A DNA stretch of 21,161 nt from Rhodocyclaceae bacterium UBA6160 (GCA_002422995.1 DIUK01000034.1:1-21161), one strand, 5' to 3'; positions 1 to 7,788 are shown, counted from the stretch's first letter. Notes: a model not told the origin generated them from the sequence alone. Program-made: numbers and translations.

Positions 1-2
1 CG

Positions 3-758
3 GTCGATCAGCGCAACATCGTTGAACTGCTGGGCATCGGCCATCTGCTGCTGCGTCAGCCAGAGAGATTATCCGGTGGCGAGCGCCAGCGAGTGGCCAT
101 CGCCCGCGCCTTGCTGGCTGCGCCGAAACTTTTGCTCATGGACGAACCACTCGCTGCGCTGGATTTTGAGCGCAAGCGCGAGATACTGCCGTATCTGGAG
201 CGCCTGCGCGATGAACTGGCCATCCCTGTCCTGTATGTCAGCCATGCCTTGGATGAAGTCTCCCGCCTGGCCGACCACCTCGTCATGCTGGACGCGGGCA
301 AAGCCATTGCCAGCGGCTCGCTGACAGAGCTGACAGCGAGGCTTGACCTGCCGCTAGCACAATACCAGGATGCAGGCGTGGTGATCGACGTGACCGTCGG
401 CGCACACGATGCTGAATATCACCTCGCACGGCTGGATTTTCCCGGGGGATGTGTCCATGCGGGCTTGCGCGAAATGCCGCTTGGCCGCCGGGCAAGAATC
501 TCGATTCACGCCAGCGATGTGAGCATTGCGCTCACTGAGGTGACGGACAGCAGCATTGTGAATCGTCTGCCTGCACAAATTGAAGCCTTTGCGGAGACAC
601 GCCACCCCGCGCATCTACTGGTTCGGCTGAATGTTGGTGGCACACCCAATAACACCCCCCTGCTCGCCCGTATCACGCACCGCTCACGCGACCAGCTCCA
701 GCTCCATCAAGGACAGCGCGTGTGGGTACAGATCAAGACGGTGGCTTTGGTCGAATAG
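3..758 (+). CDS. modC: Molybdate ABC transporter ATP-binding protein ModC (5' end outside window)
   Basis: The reading frame is open from the left edge, so the gene is truncated by the window and its Walker A motif is not visible. The fragment holds the ABC signature LSGGERQ (69-89), Walker B with LLLMDEPLAALD (129-164) and the H-loop context VLYVSHALDE near 240. The last ~130 residues resemble the C-terminal TOBE/Mop domain of ModC, with IHASDVSIALTEVTDSSIVN followed by a beta-rich end. ModC powers molybdate import with the membrane protein ModB and the binding protein ModA; those genes would lie upstream, outside the window. The fragment is richer in G+C than the genes right of tRNA-Leu (two sampled 60-bp stretches count 35 and 37 G+C, against 28-32 further right). 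Other importers of the same group (sulfate, polyamine) are possible, but the C-terminal domain favours molybdate. Confidence 0.88.
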   Translation, partial: VDQRNIVELLGIGHLLLRQPERLSGGERQRVAIARALLAAPKLLLMDEPLAALDFERKREILPYLERLRDELAIPVLYVSHALDEVSRLADHLVMLDAGKAIASGSLTELTARLDLPLAQYQDAGVVIDVTVGAHDAEYHLARLDFPGGCVHAGLREMPLGRRARISIHASDVSIALTEVTDSSIVNRLPAQIEAFAETRHPAHLLVRLNVGGTPNNTPLLARITHRSRDQLQLHQGQRVWVQIKTVALVE

Positions 759-1383
759 CCATCTTTTAGCGACTACTGGTCGACCACTGCCTGCATGCTG
801 GGAATAAGGGAAGCGGCGTTGGAAAATCTACCGTAAATATCAAAGCGCCATCGCAGAAGGCATTGCACAGCCACCATTACTGATGCTGATACGACTTTTA
901 ACCAGGCATCACGCCACGCCACCAACTCTGGCGTATCAACTTCAGATAGCTGCTTGTCAGCCAGCACAGGGAAGTCCCGCAGCAATGCGTTAATCCGCAG
1001 CCCTCTGCCCACTTTCCTGCTTTTAGCGGGGTAATGGTTTCTGCGTACTTTTTCAGCATGGCGCGCACAGTATGCAACTCTGCGGGGGAGCGTTTCAGAT
1101 TGTTCCGCAACCGCAATTCTGTTGCCAAACCCACGCCTGCGCTTCCCTCTTGGTCCGGAATGTCGCTGTCTTTCGTAAGCCTTTGACAGTAACAATAGCG
1201 CACCAGCCAGCCTCATGGGTAAAAATCGAAGCTACTATTCCCCCGTGTGCAGATTATGTGCACCAAAGTGTAGTTTTAGCTTTCTTGAACTTCAAATTTA
1301 TTACAGATTAGGTTAAAAACTACCACTTAACCTTCTGTTTTTAAACGATTGATATGCGAATGATGTCAATCGTTTCTTTGTTG
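759..1383. other. Gene-poor stretch between modC and tRNA-Leu(CAA)
   Basis: These 625 bases contain no intact gene. The part from about 878 to 1235 is a decayed integrase (separate entry). Open frames of about 100-150 codons run through the region on the minus strand, but each holds only one slice of the integrase and none is a complete protein. Between 1236 and 1383 the sequence becomes AT-rich and I see no gene or clear signal. Confidence 0.7.
878..1235 (-). pseudogene. Decayed tyrosine-type (phage/island) integrase, N-terminal part, at least two frameshifts
   Basis: Three minus-strand frames carry consecutive pieces of one integrase N-terminus. The first piece (about 1235-1130) reads GWCAIVTVKGLRKTATF then TKREAQAW, typical of the arm-type DNA-binding domain of phage integrases. 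The second (about 1130-1005) contains LKKYAETITPLKAGKWAEG, typical of the start of the SAM-like core-binding domain. The third (about 1005-878) contains LRINALLRDFPVL and VDTPELVAWRDAWLKVVSAS. No start codon is intact at the expected site (GTA at 1235-1233), and the catalytic domain with the R-H-R-Y residues is missing. The relic lies 148 bp beyond the 3' end of tRNA-Leu(CAA) on the same strand, the usual place for an integrase of an element that uses a tRNA as attachment site. Assignment to the family rests on motif recognition, not on a search. Confidence 0.75.
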
Positions 1384-1468
1384 TGGTGCCGGGAGGGGGA
1401 CTCGAACCCCCACACCTTTCGGCGGCGGATTTTGAGTCCGCTGCGTCTACCAATTCCGCCATCCCGGC
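1384..1468 (-). tRNA. tRNA-Leu (anticodon CAA)
   Basis: On the minus strand the 85-nt sequence folds as a class II tRNA. The acceptor GCCGGGA (1468-1462) pairs with TCCCGGC next to the 3' end. The anticodon stem GCGGA/TCCGC encloses the loop CTCAAAA, giving anticodon CAA for UUG codons. A long variable arm follows, as expected for leucine, and the T-arm contains GTTCGAGTC. The CCA end is encoded (1384-1386). A promoter lies upstream (1511-1539). The 3' end faces an integrase relic, suggesting past use as an integration target. Confidence 0.97.
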
Positions 1469-1510
1469 TAGGATTCGCCCATATCCTGCAATGGGCTTCA
1501 AGAGGGTCGT

Positions 1511-1539
1511 ATTATGTCCGAAAGTTTAGCGACCTTCAA
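1511..1539 (-). promoter_or_regulatory. Sigma-70-type promoter for tRNA-Leu(CAA)
   Basis: Read on the minus strand, TTGAAG (1539-1534) is followed after 17 bp by CATAAT (1516-1511). The -10 box matches 5 of 6 consensus positions and the -35 box 4 of 6. The predicted start lies about 35 nt upstream of the tRNA 5' end at 1468. Confidence 0.55.
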
Positions 1540-1626
1540 TGGGTGAAGGTATTTGTTTACAAAAAAATTGCATAATTTAATGCTTATTACTTATATTTAA
1601 ATAGCATACAGGAGTTTCTGGCAAAA

Positions 1627-1660
1627 GTTTCCAAAAGCGGTATATACCGCTTTTGGAAAC
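1627..1660 (-). terminator. Perfect 34-bp palindrome, terminator of the adk-pfp-hppA unit
   Basis: Each 17-base arm starts with GTTTCCAAAAGCGG and the two arms are exact reverse complements. The hairpin lies 2 bp beyond the hppA stop codon. In the hppA direction the stem is followed by only a short T run (CTTTTG). Because the palindrome is symmetric it could also block transcription entering from the tRNA side. Confidence 0.7.
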
Positions 1661-1662
1661 CG

Positions 1663-3750
1663 TTAAACAATTAAAGGTACGATTAAGAGCGCAACTATAT
1701 TAATTATTTTAATCAATGGATTCACTGCCGGGCCTGCAGTGTCTTTGTATGGGTCTCCAACAGTATCACCGGTCACAGCTGCCTTGTGAGCTTCAGAACC
1801 TTTGCCCCCAAAGTGCCCATCTTCAATATATTTTTTTGCGTTATCCCACGCCCCTCCTCCAGTAGTCATCGATATCGCGACAAAAATACCAGTCACAATG
1901 GTTCCCATTAATACACCACCCAAGGCCCGCACGCCGGCACCCGGCCCCATTAACGCATTCATGCCAAAAGCAGTGACCACCGGCACAACAACAGGAAGCA
2001 ACGAAGGGATCATCATTTCTTTAATCGCTGCTTTGGTAAGCATATCTACGCAAGTACCATATTCAGGCTTAGCTGTTCCATCCATAATTCCTTTGATATC
2101 ACGAAACTGCCGCCGCACTTCAACCACAACTGCACCGGCTGAACGGCCTACCGCTTCCATGGCCATGGCACCAAAAAGATAAGGAATCAAGCCACCAATA
2201 AAAAGTCCAATAATGACAGCAGGATCAGACAAATCAAAGGCAAAACTTTTTCCTGACACTTCGAGTCCATGCGTGAAATCAGCAAACAAAACGAGAGACG
2301 CCAAGCCTGCAGAACCAATTGCATATCCTTTGGTAACCGCTTTGGTTGTATTGCCAACAGCATCTAGAGGATCGGTAACGCCACGCACTGAATCGGGCAA
2401 ATCAGCCATTTCAGCAATGCCACCGGCATTGTCCGTGATTGGTCCATAGGCATCAAGCGCAACCACAATGCCAGCCATTGAAAGCATTGACACGGCAGCA
2501 ATAGCGATTCCATACAACCCACCTAAGGCATACGAAGACCAAATAGCAGCGCACACTGACAGCACAGGCCAAGCGGTTGATTTCATTGACACACCTAATC
2601 CGGCAATGATATTTGTACCATGACCCGTAGTTGATGCTTCGGCAATATGACGAACAGGTTTGAAGTCAGTCCCGGTGTAATACTCGGTGATGTATACCAT
2701 CAGTCCTGTCAGCACCAAACCAACCACTGAAGCACCGTAGAGTCTCATTTGCGAGCCACCACTTATGCCAAGTAAAGCATCCATTAAGTGGTCGTCAATC
2801 AGCCAGCTGGTCAAAGGATAAAAAGCAATTAATGCCATCACACCAGAAACAAGTAACCCCTTGTAGAGCGCATTCATGATTTTGCCACCAGGCGATGTTT
2901 TGACGAACATTGCACCTACAATCGATGCAATAATCGAAAAACCACCAAGCACTAGTGGATAAGTAATAGCTGCTTCAGCCATCAAATCCGACGATTTAAA
3001 GAGTAAAGAAGCCAAAAGCATCGTGGCAACAATAGTCACTGCATATGTTTCAAACAAGTCAGCAGCCATACCCGCGCAGTCGCCCACGTTATCACCTACG
3101 TTATCAGCTATTACTGCCGGATTACGCGGATCGTCCTCTGGAATACCTGCCTCGACTTTACCCACCAAATCGGCACCTACATCTGCGCCTTTGGTAAAAA
3201 TACCGCCACCCAATCGAGCAAAAATTGATATCAAAGACGAGCCAAAACCCAAACCAACCAAAGGGTGAACAATGCTCTCAAGCGTTGAGGCCGTCCCACC
3301 TATGCTTTTCAGAAACACGTAATAACCTGTGACGCCAAGCAAACCGAGGCCAACCACCAGCATGCCAGTGATAGCACCACCACGAAAAGCTACGTTAAGC
3401 GCTTCATTTATTCCTATCCTGGCAGCTTCCGCAGTACGCACATTAGCGCGCACAGAAACATTCATCCCGATGTAACCAGCCGCGCCGGACAAAACAGCAC
3501 CAATAACAAAACCAACAGCCGTTTGCCAACCCAACGTGAAAAAAATAATCACGGAGAGAATCGCGCCAACAATACCAATTGTCATGTATTGACGATTTAA
3601 GTAGGCTTGCGCGCCCTCTTGAATCGCCGCTGCAATTTCTCGCATTCGATCGTTACCGGCAGATTGCGACAATATCCATCGGCTCGAAATTCCACCATAA
3701 ACAATTGCGAGTACAGCACAGACCAAAGCAAACATTAGCGCAGACGACAT
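1663..3750 (-). CDS. hppA: Membrane-bound proton-pumping pyrophosphatase, K+-independent type
   Basis: A 695-residue, very hydrophobic protein of the usual length for a bacterial H+-PPase (about 16 membrane helices). It hydrolyses PPi in the cytoplasm and exports protons across the inner membrane, or can run in reverse. The PPi/Mg-binding signatures are intact: DVGADLVGKVE (190-200) and DNVGDNVGDCAGMAADLFE (216-234). The stretch GNTTKAVTKG carries Lys470 and Thr473, the pair that marks the K+-independent, proton-pumping subfamily; K+-dependent enzymes have Ala at both sites. The ATG at 3750 is preceded by a good ribosome-binding site (AGGGAGAG). It is the last gene of adk-pfp-hppA, 39 bp after pfp, and the perfect palindrome follows directly. 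Confidence 0.97.
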   Translation of the reverse strand: MSSALMFALVCAVLAIVYGGISSRWILSQSAGNDRMREIAAAIQEGAQAYLNRQYMTIGIVGAILSVIIFFTLGWQTAVGFVIGAVLSGAAGYIGMNVSVRANVRTAEAARIGINEALNVAFRGGAITGMLVVGLGLLGVTGYYVFLKSIGGTASTLESIVHPLVGLGFGSSLISIFARLGGGIFTKGADVGADLVGKVEAGIPEDDPRNPAVIADNVGDNVGDCAGMAADLFETYAVTIVATMLLASLLFKSSDLMAEAAITYPLVLGGFSIIASIVGAMFVKTSPGGKIMNALYKGLLVSGVMALIAFYPLTSWLIDDHLMDALLGISGGSQMRLYGASVVGLVLTGLMVYITEYYTGTDFKPVRHIAEASTTGHGTNIIAGLGVSMKSTAWPVLSVCAAIWSSYALGGLYGIAIAAVSMLSMAGIVVALDAYGPITDNAGGIAEMADLPDSVRGVTDPLDAVGNTTKAVTKGYAIGSAGLASLVLFADFTHGLEVSGKSFAFDLSDPAVIIGLFIGGLIPYLFGAMAMEAVGRSAGAVVVEVRRQFRDIKGIMDGTAKPEYGTCVDMLTKAAIKEMMIPSLLPVVVPVVTAFGMNALMGPGAGVRALGGVLMGTIVTGIFVAISMTTGGGAWDNAKKYIEDGHFGGKGSEAHKAAVTGDTVGDPYKDTAGPAVNPLIKIINIVALLIVPLIV

Positions 3751-3789
3751 GCTCTCTCTCCCTTTATTGGTTACATCGTTGTGGTTACA

Positions 3790-5046
3790 TCAAATTGAAA
3801 ATACCTCCAGCTTTTTAACAACACTGGTATTTTTTAGTCGAACATAATCCGGCAAACCATCTTTAAATGGCGGAATATCTTCGCCTGAAATTAGTGGCGC
3901 AAGATAATTTCGTGCAACAGCCGTAATACCAAAACCGTCTGGAGTAATAAATTCAGCAGGCATTTTTCGCTCTACATTGGCAACCTGAGCTAACGGCGCT
4001 TCAACAATATCCCATTGATACGGGAAATCTGCGAGACGACGAATTGCTGGCATGACAGCATTCTTGCCTGCAAGCGCCATTTCCACACCCGCCTTACCAA
4101 CCGCATAAGCCTGCTCAACGTCTGTTCGCGAAGCAATATGACGAGCCGCCCGTTGCAAGTAGTCGGCAACAGCCCAATGATACTTATAACCGAGCTTATC
4201 CTTAACTAATTGCGCAATTTGGGGACCGATACCACCTAACTGGGCATGACCAAAGGCATCGGTCATGCCAGCTGCCATCAGCTTGCCATCCGGGCCGCAC
4301 AAACCCTCTGAGACAGCAATCGCACAATAACCATAACGCTCTACTGACTCTTTAACACGCAGCAAAAAACGCGCTTCGTCAAACTTGATCTCAGGCAATA
4401 ATAAAAGATGCGGTGCTTCACTCTCGTTGTTTGCTGCCAAAGCACAGGCTGCAGTAATCCATCCTGCATGGCGACCCATCACTTCAAATACAAAGACCTT
4501 AGTTGAAGTTCTAGCCATGGACGCCACATCCAACCCGGCTTCGCGCATGGAAGTAGCTACATATTTAGCGACAGAACCAAACCCTGGACAAGTGTCCGTG
4601 AGTGGCAGATCGTTGTCCACTGTTTTAGGAATATGAATCGCTTGCAGCGGATAACCCATGCTAGCGGACAATTGCGATACCTTCAGGCATGTATCCGCAG
4701 AATCACCACCACCGTTATAAAAAAAATAACCGATATTATGTGCTTTAAATACATCAATCAAGCGCTCAAACTCACGGCGGCTTTGCTCCAGACTTTTGAG
4801 CTTATAGCGACAAGAACCAAAAGCACCCGCAGGCGTATGGCGCAAACGCGCAATATCCGCTACAGATTCCAGTGATGTATCAATCAAATCTTCAGTCAAA
4901 GCACCAATAATGCCATCTCGACCGGCCAGAACTTTGCCAATACGATCGGGATGTGCGCGGGCTGTCTCAATAACACCGCAAGCAGAGGCATTAATCACTG
5001 CTGTTACACCACCAGATTGTGCATAAAAAGCGTTTTTAATTCCCAT
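3790..5046 (-). CDS. pfp: Pyrophosphate-dependent 6-phosphofructokinase
   Basis: A 418-residue phosphofructokinase-family protein that interconverts fructose 6-phosphate + PPi and fructose 1,6-bisphosphate + Pi, allowing reversible glycolysis. The N-terminus has the nucleotide/PPi loop AQSGGVTAVINAS. The phosphoryl-donor motif reads NGGGDS (111-116): Asp115 occupies the position of Gly104 in E. coli PfkA, the substitution that blocks ATP binding in PPi enzymes. PKTVDND (140-146) has Lys141 where ATP enzymes have Gly124 and keeps the catalytic Asp144. MGRHAGW (190-196) is the conserved sugar-phosphate motif. The position of the E. coli Mg-binding Asp103 is Gly here. The gene sits 19 bp after adk and 39 bp before hppA, so the two PPi-using enzymes are almost certainly co-transcribed. 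The ATG at 5046 has a modest AAGAGAG upstream. Confidence 0.93.
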   Translation of the reverse strand: MGIKNAFYAQSGGVTAVINASACGVIETARAHPDRIGKVLAGRDGIIGALTEDLIDTSLESVADIARLRHTPAGAFGSCRYKLKSLEQSRREFERLIDVFKAHNIGYFFYNGGGDSADTCLKVSQLSASMGYPLQAIHIPKTVDNDLPLTDTCPGFGSVAKYVATSMREAGLDVASMARTSTKVFVFEVMGRHAGWITAACALAANNESEAPHLLLLPEIKFDEARFLLRVKESVERYGYCAIAVSEGLCGPDGKLMAAGMTDAFGHAQLGGIGPQIAQLVKDKLGYKYHWAVADYLQRAARHIASRTDVEQAYAVGKAGVEMALAGKNAVMPAIRRLADFPYQWDIVEAPLAQVANVERKMPAEFITPDGFGITAVARNYLAPLISGEDIPPFKDGLPDYVRLKNTSVVKKLEVFSI

Positions 5047-5065
5047 ATCGACGACTCTCTTAGTT

Positions 5066-5719
5066 TTAACTTAATGCAGTTAGCAACTTCTCAGTAACCT
5101 TTTCCACCGGCCCTAAACCGTCAATATGGATATATTGGGGTGCCCCCTGTCCGCCTTGCTTTGCCCACGCTTGATAGTAATCAACTAAAGGTAGCGTTTG
5201 TGCACGATAAACATCCAAGCGCTTCTTAACGGTTTCTTCCCGATCGTCATCACGTTGTATCAATGACTCGCCAGTAATGTCATCCTGGCCTTCGATTTTA
5301 GGTGGATTAAAAATCACATGATAAGTACGGCCCGACCCCGGATGGATCCGGCGTCCGCTCATGCGCACAACAATTTCAGTGTCTGGCACATCAATTTCAG
5401 CAACAAAATCAATTACCACCCCTTCGGACTTCATGGCTTCTGCTTGCGGTATTGTGCGAGGAAAACCATCGAGCAAATAACCCGCTGCGCAGTCTGCCGC
5501 TTTCAAGCGTTCTTTAACTAAGCCAATAATGATGTCATCAGAAACAAGTCCGCCTGCATCCATGATTTTTTTCGCCTCTTGACCCAAGGGCGTACCTGCC
5601 TTCACAGCAGCTCTGAGCATATCCCCTGTAGAAATTTGAGGGATATTGAATTTTTTAGTTACCGCCCCTGCTTGGGTACCCTTGCCTGCACCTGGTGGCC
5701 CCAGAAGAATCAAACGCAT
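5066..5719 (-). CDS. adk: Adenylate kinase
   Basis: A 217-residue long-form adenylate kinase, interconverting ATP + AMP and 2 ADP in the cytoplasm. The P-loop GPPGAGKGT is at residues 7-15, followed by the AMP-binding segment ISTGDMLRAAV, then DGFPRT, and the LID domain starting GRRIHPGSGRTYHV near residue 125. The LID lacks the four zinc cysteines, like the E. coli enzyme. The ATG at 5719 has GGAG about 12 nt upstream. The gene appears to head its own unit with pfp and hppA: a promoter overlaps the stop codon of the preceding gene kdsB. The grouping makes sense because reactions that release PPi often also make AMP, which this enzyme recycles (inference). Confidence 0.97.
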   Translation of the reverse strand: MRLILLGPPGAGKGTQAGAVTKKFNIPQISTGDMLRAAVKAGTPLGQEAKKIMDAGGLVSDDIIIGLVKERLKAADCAAGYLLDGFPRTIPQAEAMKSEGVVIDFVAEIDVPDTEIVVRMSGRRIHPGSGRTYHVIFNPPKIEGQDDITGESLIQRDDDREETVKKRLDVYRAQTLPLVDYYQAWAKQGGQGAPQYIHIDGLGPVEKVTEKLLTALS

Positions 5720-5780
5720 AGTTAGTCAAACTCCAAAAAAATGATGAACTGATAAAAATTTGAATGTTTTTGTCCGCGTG

Positions 5781-5809
5781 AAGATACTGGCAATTAGCAA
5801 ATGGGTCAA
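5781..5809 (-). promoter_or_regulatory. Promoter for adk-pfp-hppA overlapping the kdsB stop codon
   Basis: On the minus strand TTGACC (5809-5804) is separated by 17 bp from TATCTT (5786-5781). The -35 box matches the consensus at 5 of 6 positions and the -10 box at 4 of 6. The -35 box contains the TGA stop of kdsB (5808-5806). The predicted leader is about 55-60 nt. I see no terminator between kdsB and adk, so read-through from kdsB is also likely. Confidence 0.5.
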
Positions 5810-6603
5810 ACAGAACAATTACGCAATGCAAACTCATGCTGCACCCTGGCTAAATCCTCCGGTGTATCCACACCAGCCGCTGGAACCAGCTTGCAATCGA
5901 CTACTTGAATAACAAAACCGTGAGCTAGCGCACGCAACTGCTCTAGCGATTCCCATTGTTCAAGTGCAACAGAAGGCAATTCATTATATTGACGCAAAAA
6001 CCGGGTTCGATAGGCGTATAAACCAATATGCCGACGTGCAAGCAAACCCTCAGGTAGATGATTGGAAAAATCTTGCGGCATAGACAATAAACTTGTGGCA
6101 AAAGCATCTCGCGGCCAAGGGATGGGAGCGCGTGAAAAATACAACGCGCGATTTTCCTCATCCACAACCACCTTAACCGCATTAGGGTTTAAAAATTCAG
6201 CGAGATGCGTAATTGGATGCGCGGCTGTCGCAATCGCCGCTTTTTTATCCACTGCCAAAGCATTAGCCACCTGGAAAATCAATGCCGGCTCAATCAAAGG
6301 CTCATCGCCTTGTACATTTACCACAATGGTATCTTCATCCCATCCACGCAAAACAGCGACTTCCGCTAAACGATCGGTACCTGAGGCATGATCTTTTCGC
6401 GTCATTAGCGCAGTAAACCTATGTGCGGCAGCGGCAGTAACAACCCGATCATCATCGGTGGCAATCAGAATTTCATCAGCACCACTTTGAGCGGCAGCCT
6501 CAGCTACACGCACCACCATGGGTTTCCCGCCAATATCGGCCAAGGGCTTGCCTGGCAAGCGCGTAGATGCCCAGCGGGCAGGAATAACAACGCGGAACTG
6601 CAT
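5806..6603 (-). CDS. kdsB: 3-deoxy-manno-octulosonate cytidylyltransferase (CMP-Kdo synthetase)
   Basis: A 265-residue protein that activates Kdo with CTP to give CMP-Kdo, the donor for the inner core of lipopolysaccharide. The N-terminus VVIPARWASTRLPGKPLADI is the family's CTP-binding loop. VNVQGDEPLIEP and FSRAPIPWPRD are the conserved metal- and sugar-binding segments. The frame can also begin one codon earlier with TTG at 6606, but the ATG at 6603 is preferred: it shares its A with the TGA stop of ybaR (TGATG), an arrangement typical of translational coupling. GATGAAG lies just upstream. Its neighbours lpxK and ybaR place it in a lipid A/LPS cluster. Confidence 0.95.
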   Translation of the reverse strand: MQFRVVIPARWASTRLPGKPLADIGGKPMVVRVAEAAAQSGADEILIATDDDRVVTAAAAHRFTALMTRKDHASGTDRLAEVAVLRGWDEDTIVVNVQGDEPLIEPALIFQVANALAVDKKAAIATAAHPITHLAEFLNPNAVKVVVDEENRALYFSRAPIPWPRDAFATSLLSMPQDFSNHLPEGLLARRHIGLYAYRTRFLRQYNELPSVALEQWESLEQLRALAHGFVIQVVDCKLVPAAGVDTPEDLARVQHEFALRNCSV

Positions 6604-6779
6604 CAAACTTCATCTGCCTTGAGTTTTCGTGCAGTCTCTTCCAGCATCACAGGAATGTCGTCTTTCAGGGGGAAAGCCAGCTTGCATCCCAAGCAAACAA
6701 GCTCTAGCGCTGCCTTACGATAATCCAGCGTCCCTTTGCACACAGGACAAACAAGTATTTCAAGCAGGCGGTGATCCAT
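6603..6779 (-). CDS. Trm112-family zinc-ribbon protein (YcaR/YbaR-like)
   Basis: A 58-residue protein starting MDHRLLEILVCPVCKG. It has the paired cysteines CPVC and CLGC of a small zinc ribbon and ends with the family pattern FPLKDDIPVML. The open frame extends 9 codons further upstream, but the ATG at 6779 matches the family start and has a proper ribosome-binding site (GGAGA, 6 nt away). The start lies inside the 3' end of lpxK (20-bp overlap) and the stop overlaps the kdsB start. Trm112-like proteins activate methyltransferases in eukaryotes and archaea. The bacterial versions sit between lpxK and kdsB in many proteobacteria, and their role there is not settled. Confidence 0.92.
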   Translation of the reverse strand: MDHRLLEILVCPVCKGTLDYRKAALELVCLGCKLAFPLKDDIPVMLEETARKLKADEV

Positions 6780-7788
6780 TGATTTTCTCCAAAATAAAAC
6801 GCACAAGGTCGGGTGTCACTCGGGCTGTCACAGGCAAAACCCATACTGGCAAGGGTGTATTAATTCGTGCCAATTTTACGGCATCCTTCTCAGTCGTCAG
6901 GATGGCGTCACCAATCAACTGGAGATCGTGCGCTTGATACTGATGATGGTCAGGAAATGGGTGCGGCGAAAACGTTAAACCCAATGTCTGCAAGTAGTCA
7001 AAAAATCGCTGCGGCGAGCCGATGCCAGCAACCGCGTGAAGCCGTCGGTCTTTAAGATCATCCACACCACAGGTGATCGCGGGTTGGTCTAGGCGGCGAA
7101 ATATCTGGCCTTCCAGCCGCATCGTAAATGTTTCACCTCGAAATGTCGGCGCTGGTGATACGGCGCTACCATTCAATACTATGGCATCCACGCGTGACAA
7201 TCGCTTCATGGGCTCACGCAGCGGCCCTGCAGGTAGCGGCCAACCATTCATGATGCCGCGCTGATCAAATACAGCAAGCTCAACATCCCGCGCAAGCCGA
7301 TAATGCTGCAGACCATCGTCAGACAAAATGATATCGCAGTCAGGATATTTCGCTAATAAGGATTGTGCGGCTTGCGCACGATTGCGGCCAATGAATACCG
7401 GATATTGGCTGCGTTGCGCAAGCAGCAAAGGCTCATCTCCTACTATCATCGCCTGACTATCCGCCATGACTTCTTGGACACCTTTTGCCACACCGCCATA
7501 GCCTCGGCTCACAACACCTGGGTGCATGCCTTGCTCACTTAGCGCCCTGACCAAATACAAAATCAATGGCGTTTTACCCGTACCACCGACGGTCAAATTG
7601 CCAATCACCACCACTGGAACAGGCAAACGATGTACCGATAAAAAACCTAATCTGTATAGCGTAATGCGCAACCAGGTAACAGCAAAGAAGCAAAGCGAGA
7701 GCGGGTAAAGAAGGCAAGCTAGAAAACCGCGACGACGCCAAAAATCAGCGCCACCTGCCGCATTAGTGCTGTGCTTTTTGTGTTGCAA
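6760..7788 (-). CDS. lpxK: Tetraacyldisaccharide 4'-kinase
   Basis: About 342 residues. The enzyme phosphorylates the 4' position of the lipid A disaccharide precursor at the inner face of the inner membrane. An N-terminal hydrophobic helix (about 21-43, GFLACLLYPLSLCFFAV) anchors it. The P-loop GNLTVGGTGKTP (63-74) and the later DDGLQHY are hallmark motifs, and DHHQY lies near the C-terminal region. The start is uncertain: the only in-frame start found upstream of the family-conserved FWRRRG is TTG at 7788, which lies within the end of exbD (26-bp overlap) and lacks a clear ribosome-binding site. Translation may depend on coupling to exbD. Its end overlaps ybaR. Confidence 0.94.
   Translation of the reverse strand: MQHKKHSTNAAGGADFWRRRGFLACLLYPLSLCFFAVTWLRITLYRLGFLSVHRLPVPVVVIGNLTVGGTGKTPLILYLVRALSEQGMHPGVVSRGYGGVAKGVQEVMADSQAMIVGDEPLLLAQRSQYPVFIGRNRAQAAQSLLAKYPDCDIILSDDGLQHYRLARDVELAVFDQRGIMNGWPLPAGPLREPMKRLSRVDAIVLNGSAVSPAPTFRGETFTMRLEGQIFRRLDQPAITCGVDDLKDRRLHAVAGIGSPQRFFDYLQTLGLTFSPHPFPDHHQYQAHDLQLIGDAILTTEKDAVKLARINTPLPVWVLPVTARVTPDLVRFILEKINGSPPA

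Noticed and set aside
773..1216. 147-codon minus-strand open frame after modC
   Set aside because: Only part of it (about 878-1005) resembles integrase; the rest is out of frame with the integrase relic. It is a chance join within a pseudogene, not an intact protein.
1627..1660. 34-bp palindrome as an operator or recombination site
   Set aside because: It lies 2 bp after hppA and has the form of a strong terminator stem. No second copy was noticed in the window.
3767..3791. Short direct repeat GGTTACATC between pfp and hppA
   Set aside because: Two 9-bp copies only, with no other sign of a regulatory or mobile element.
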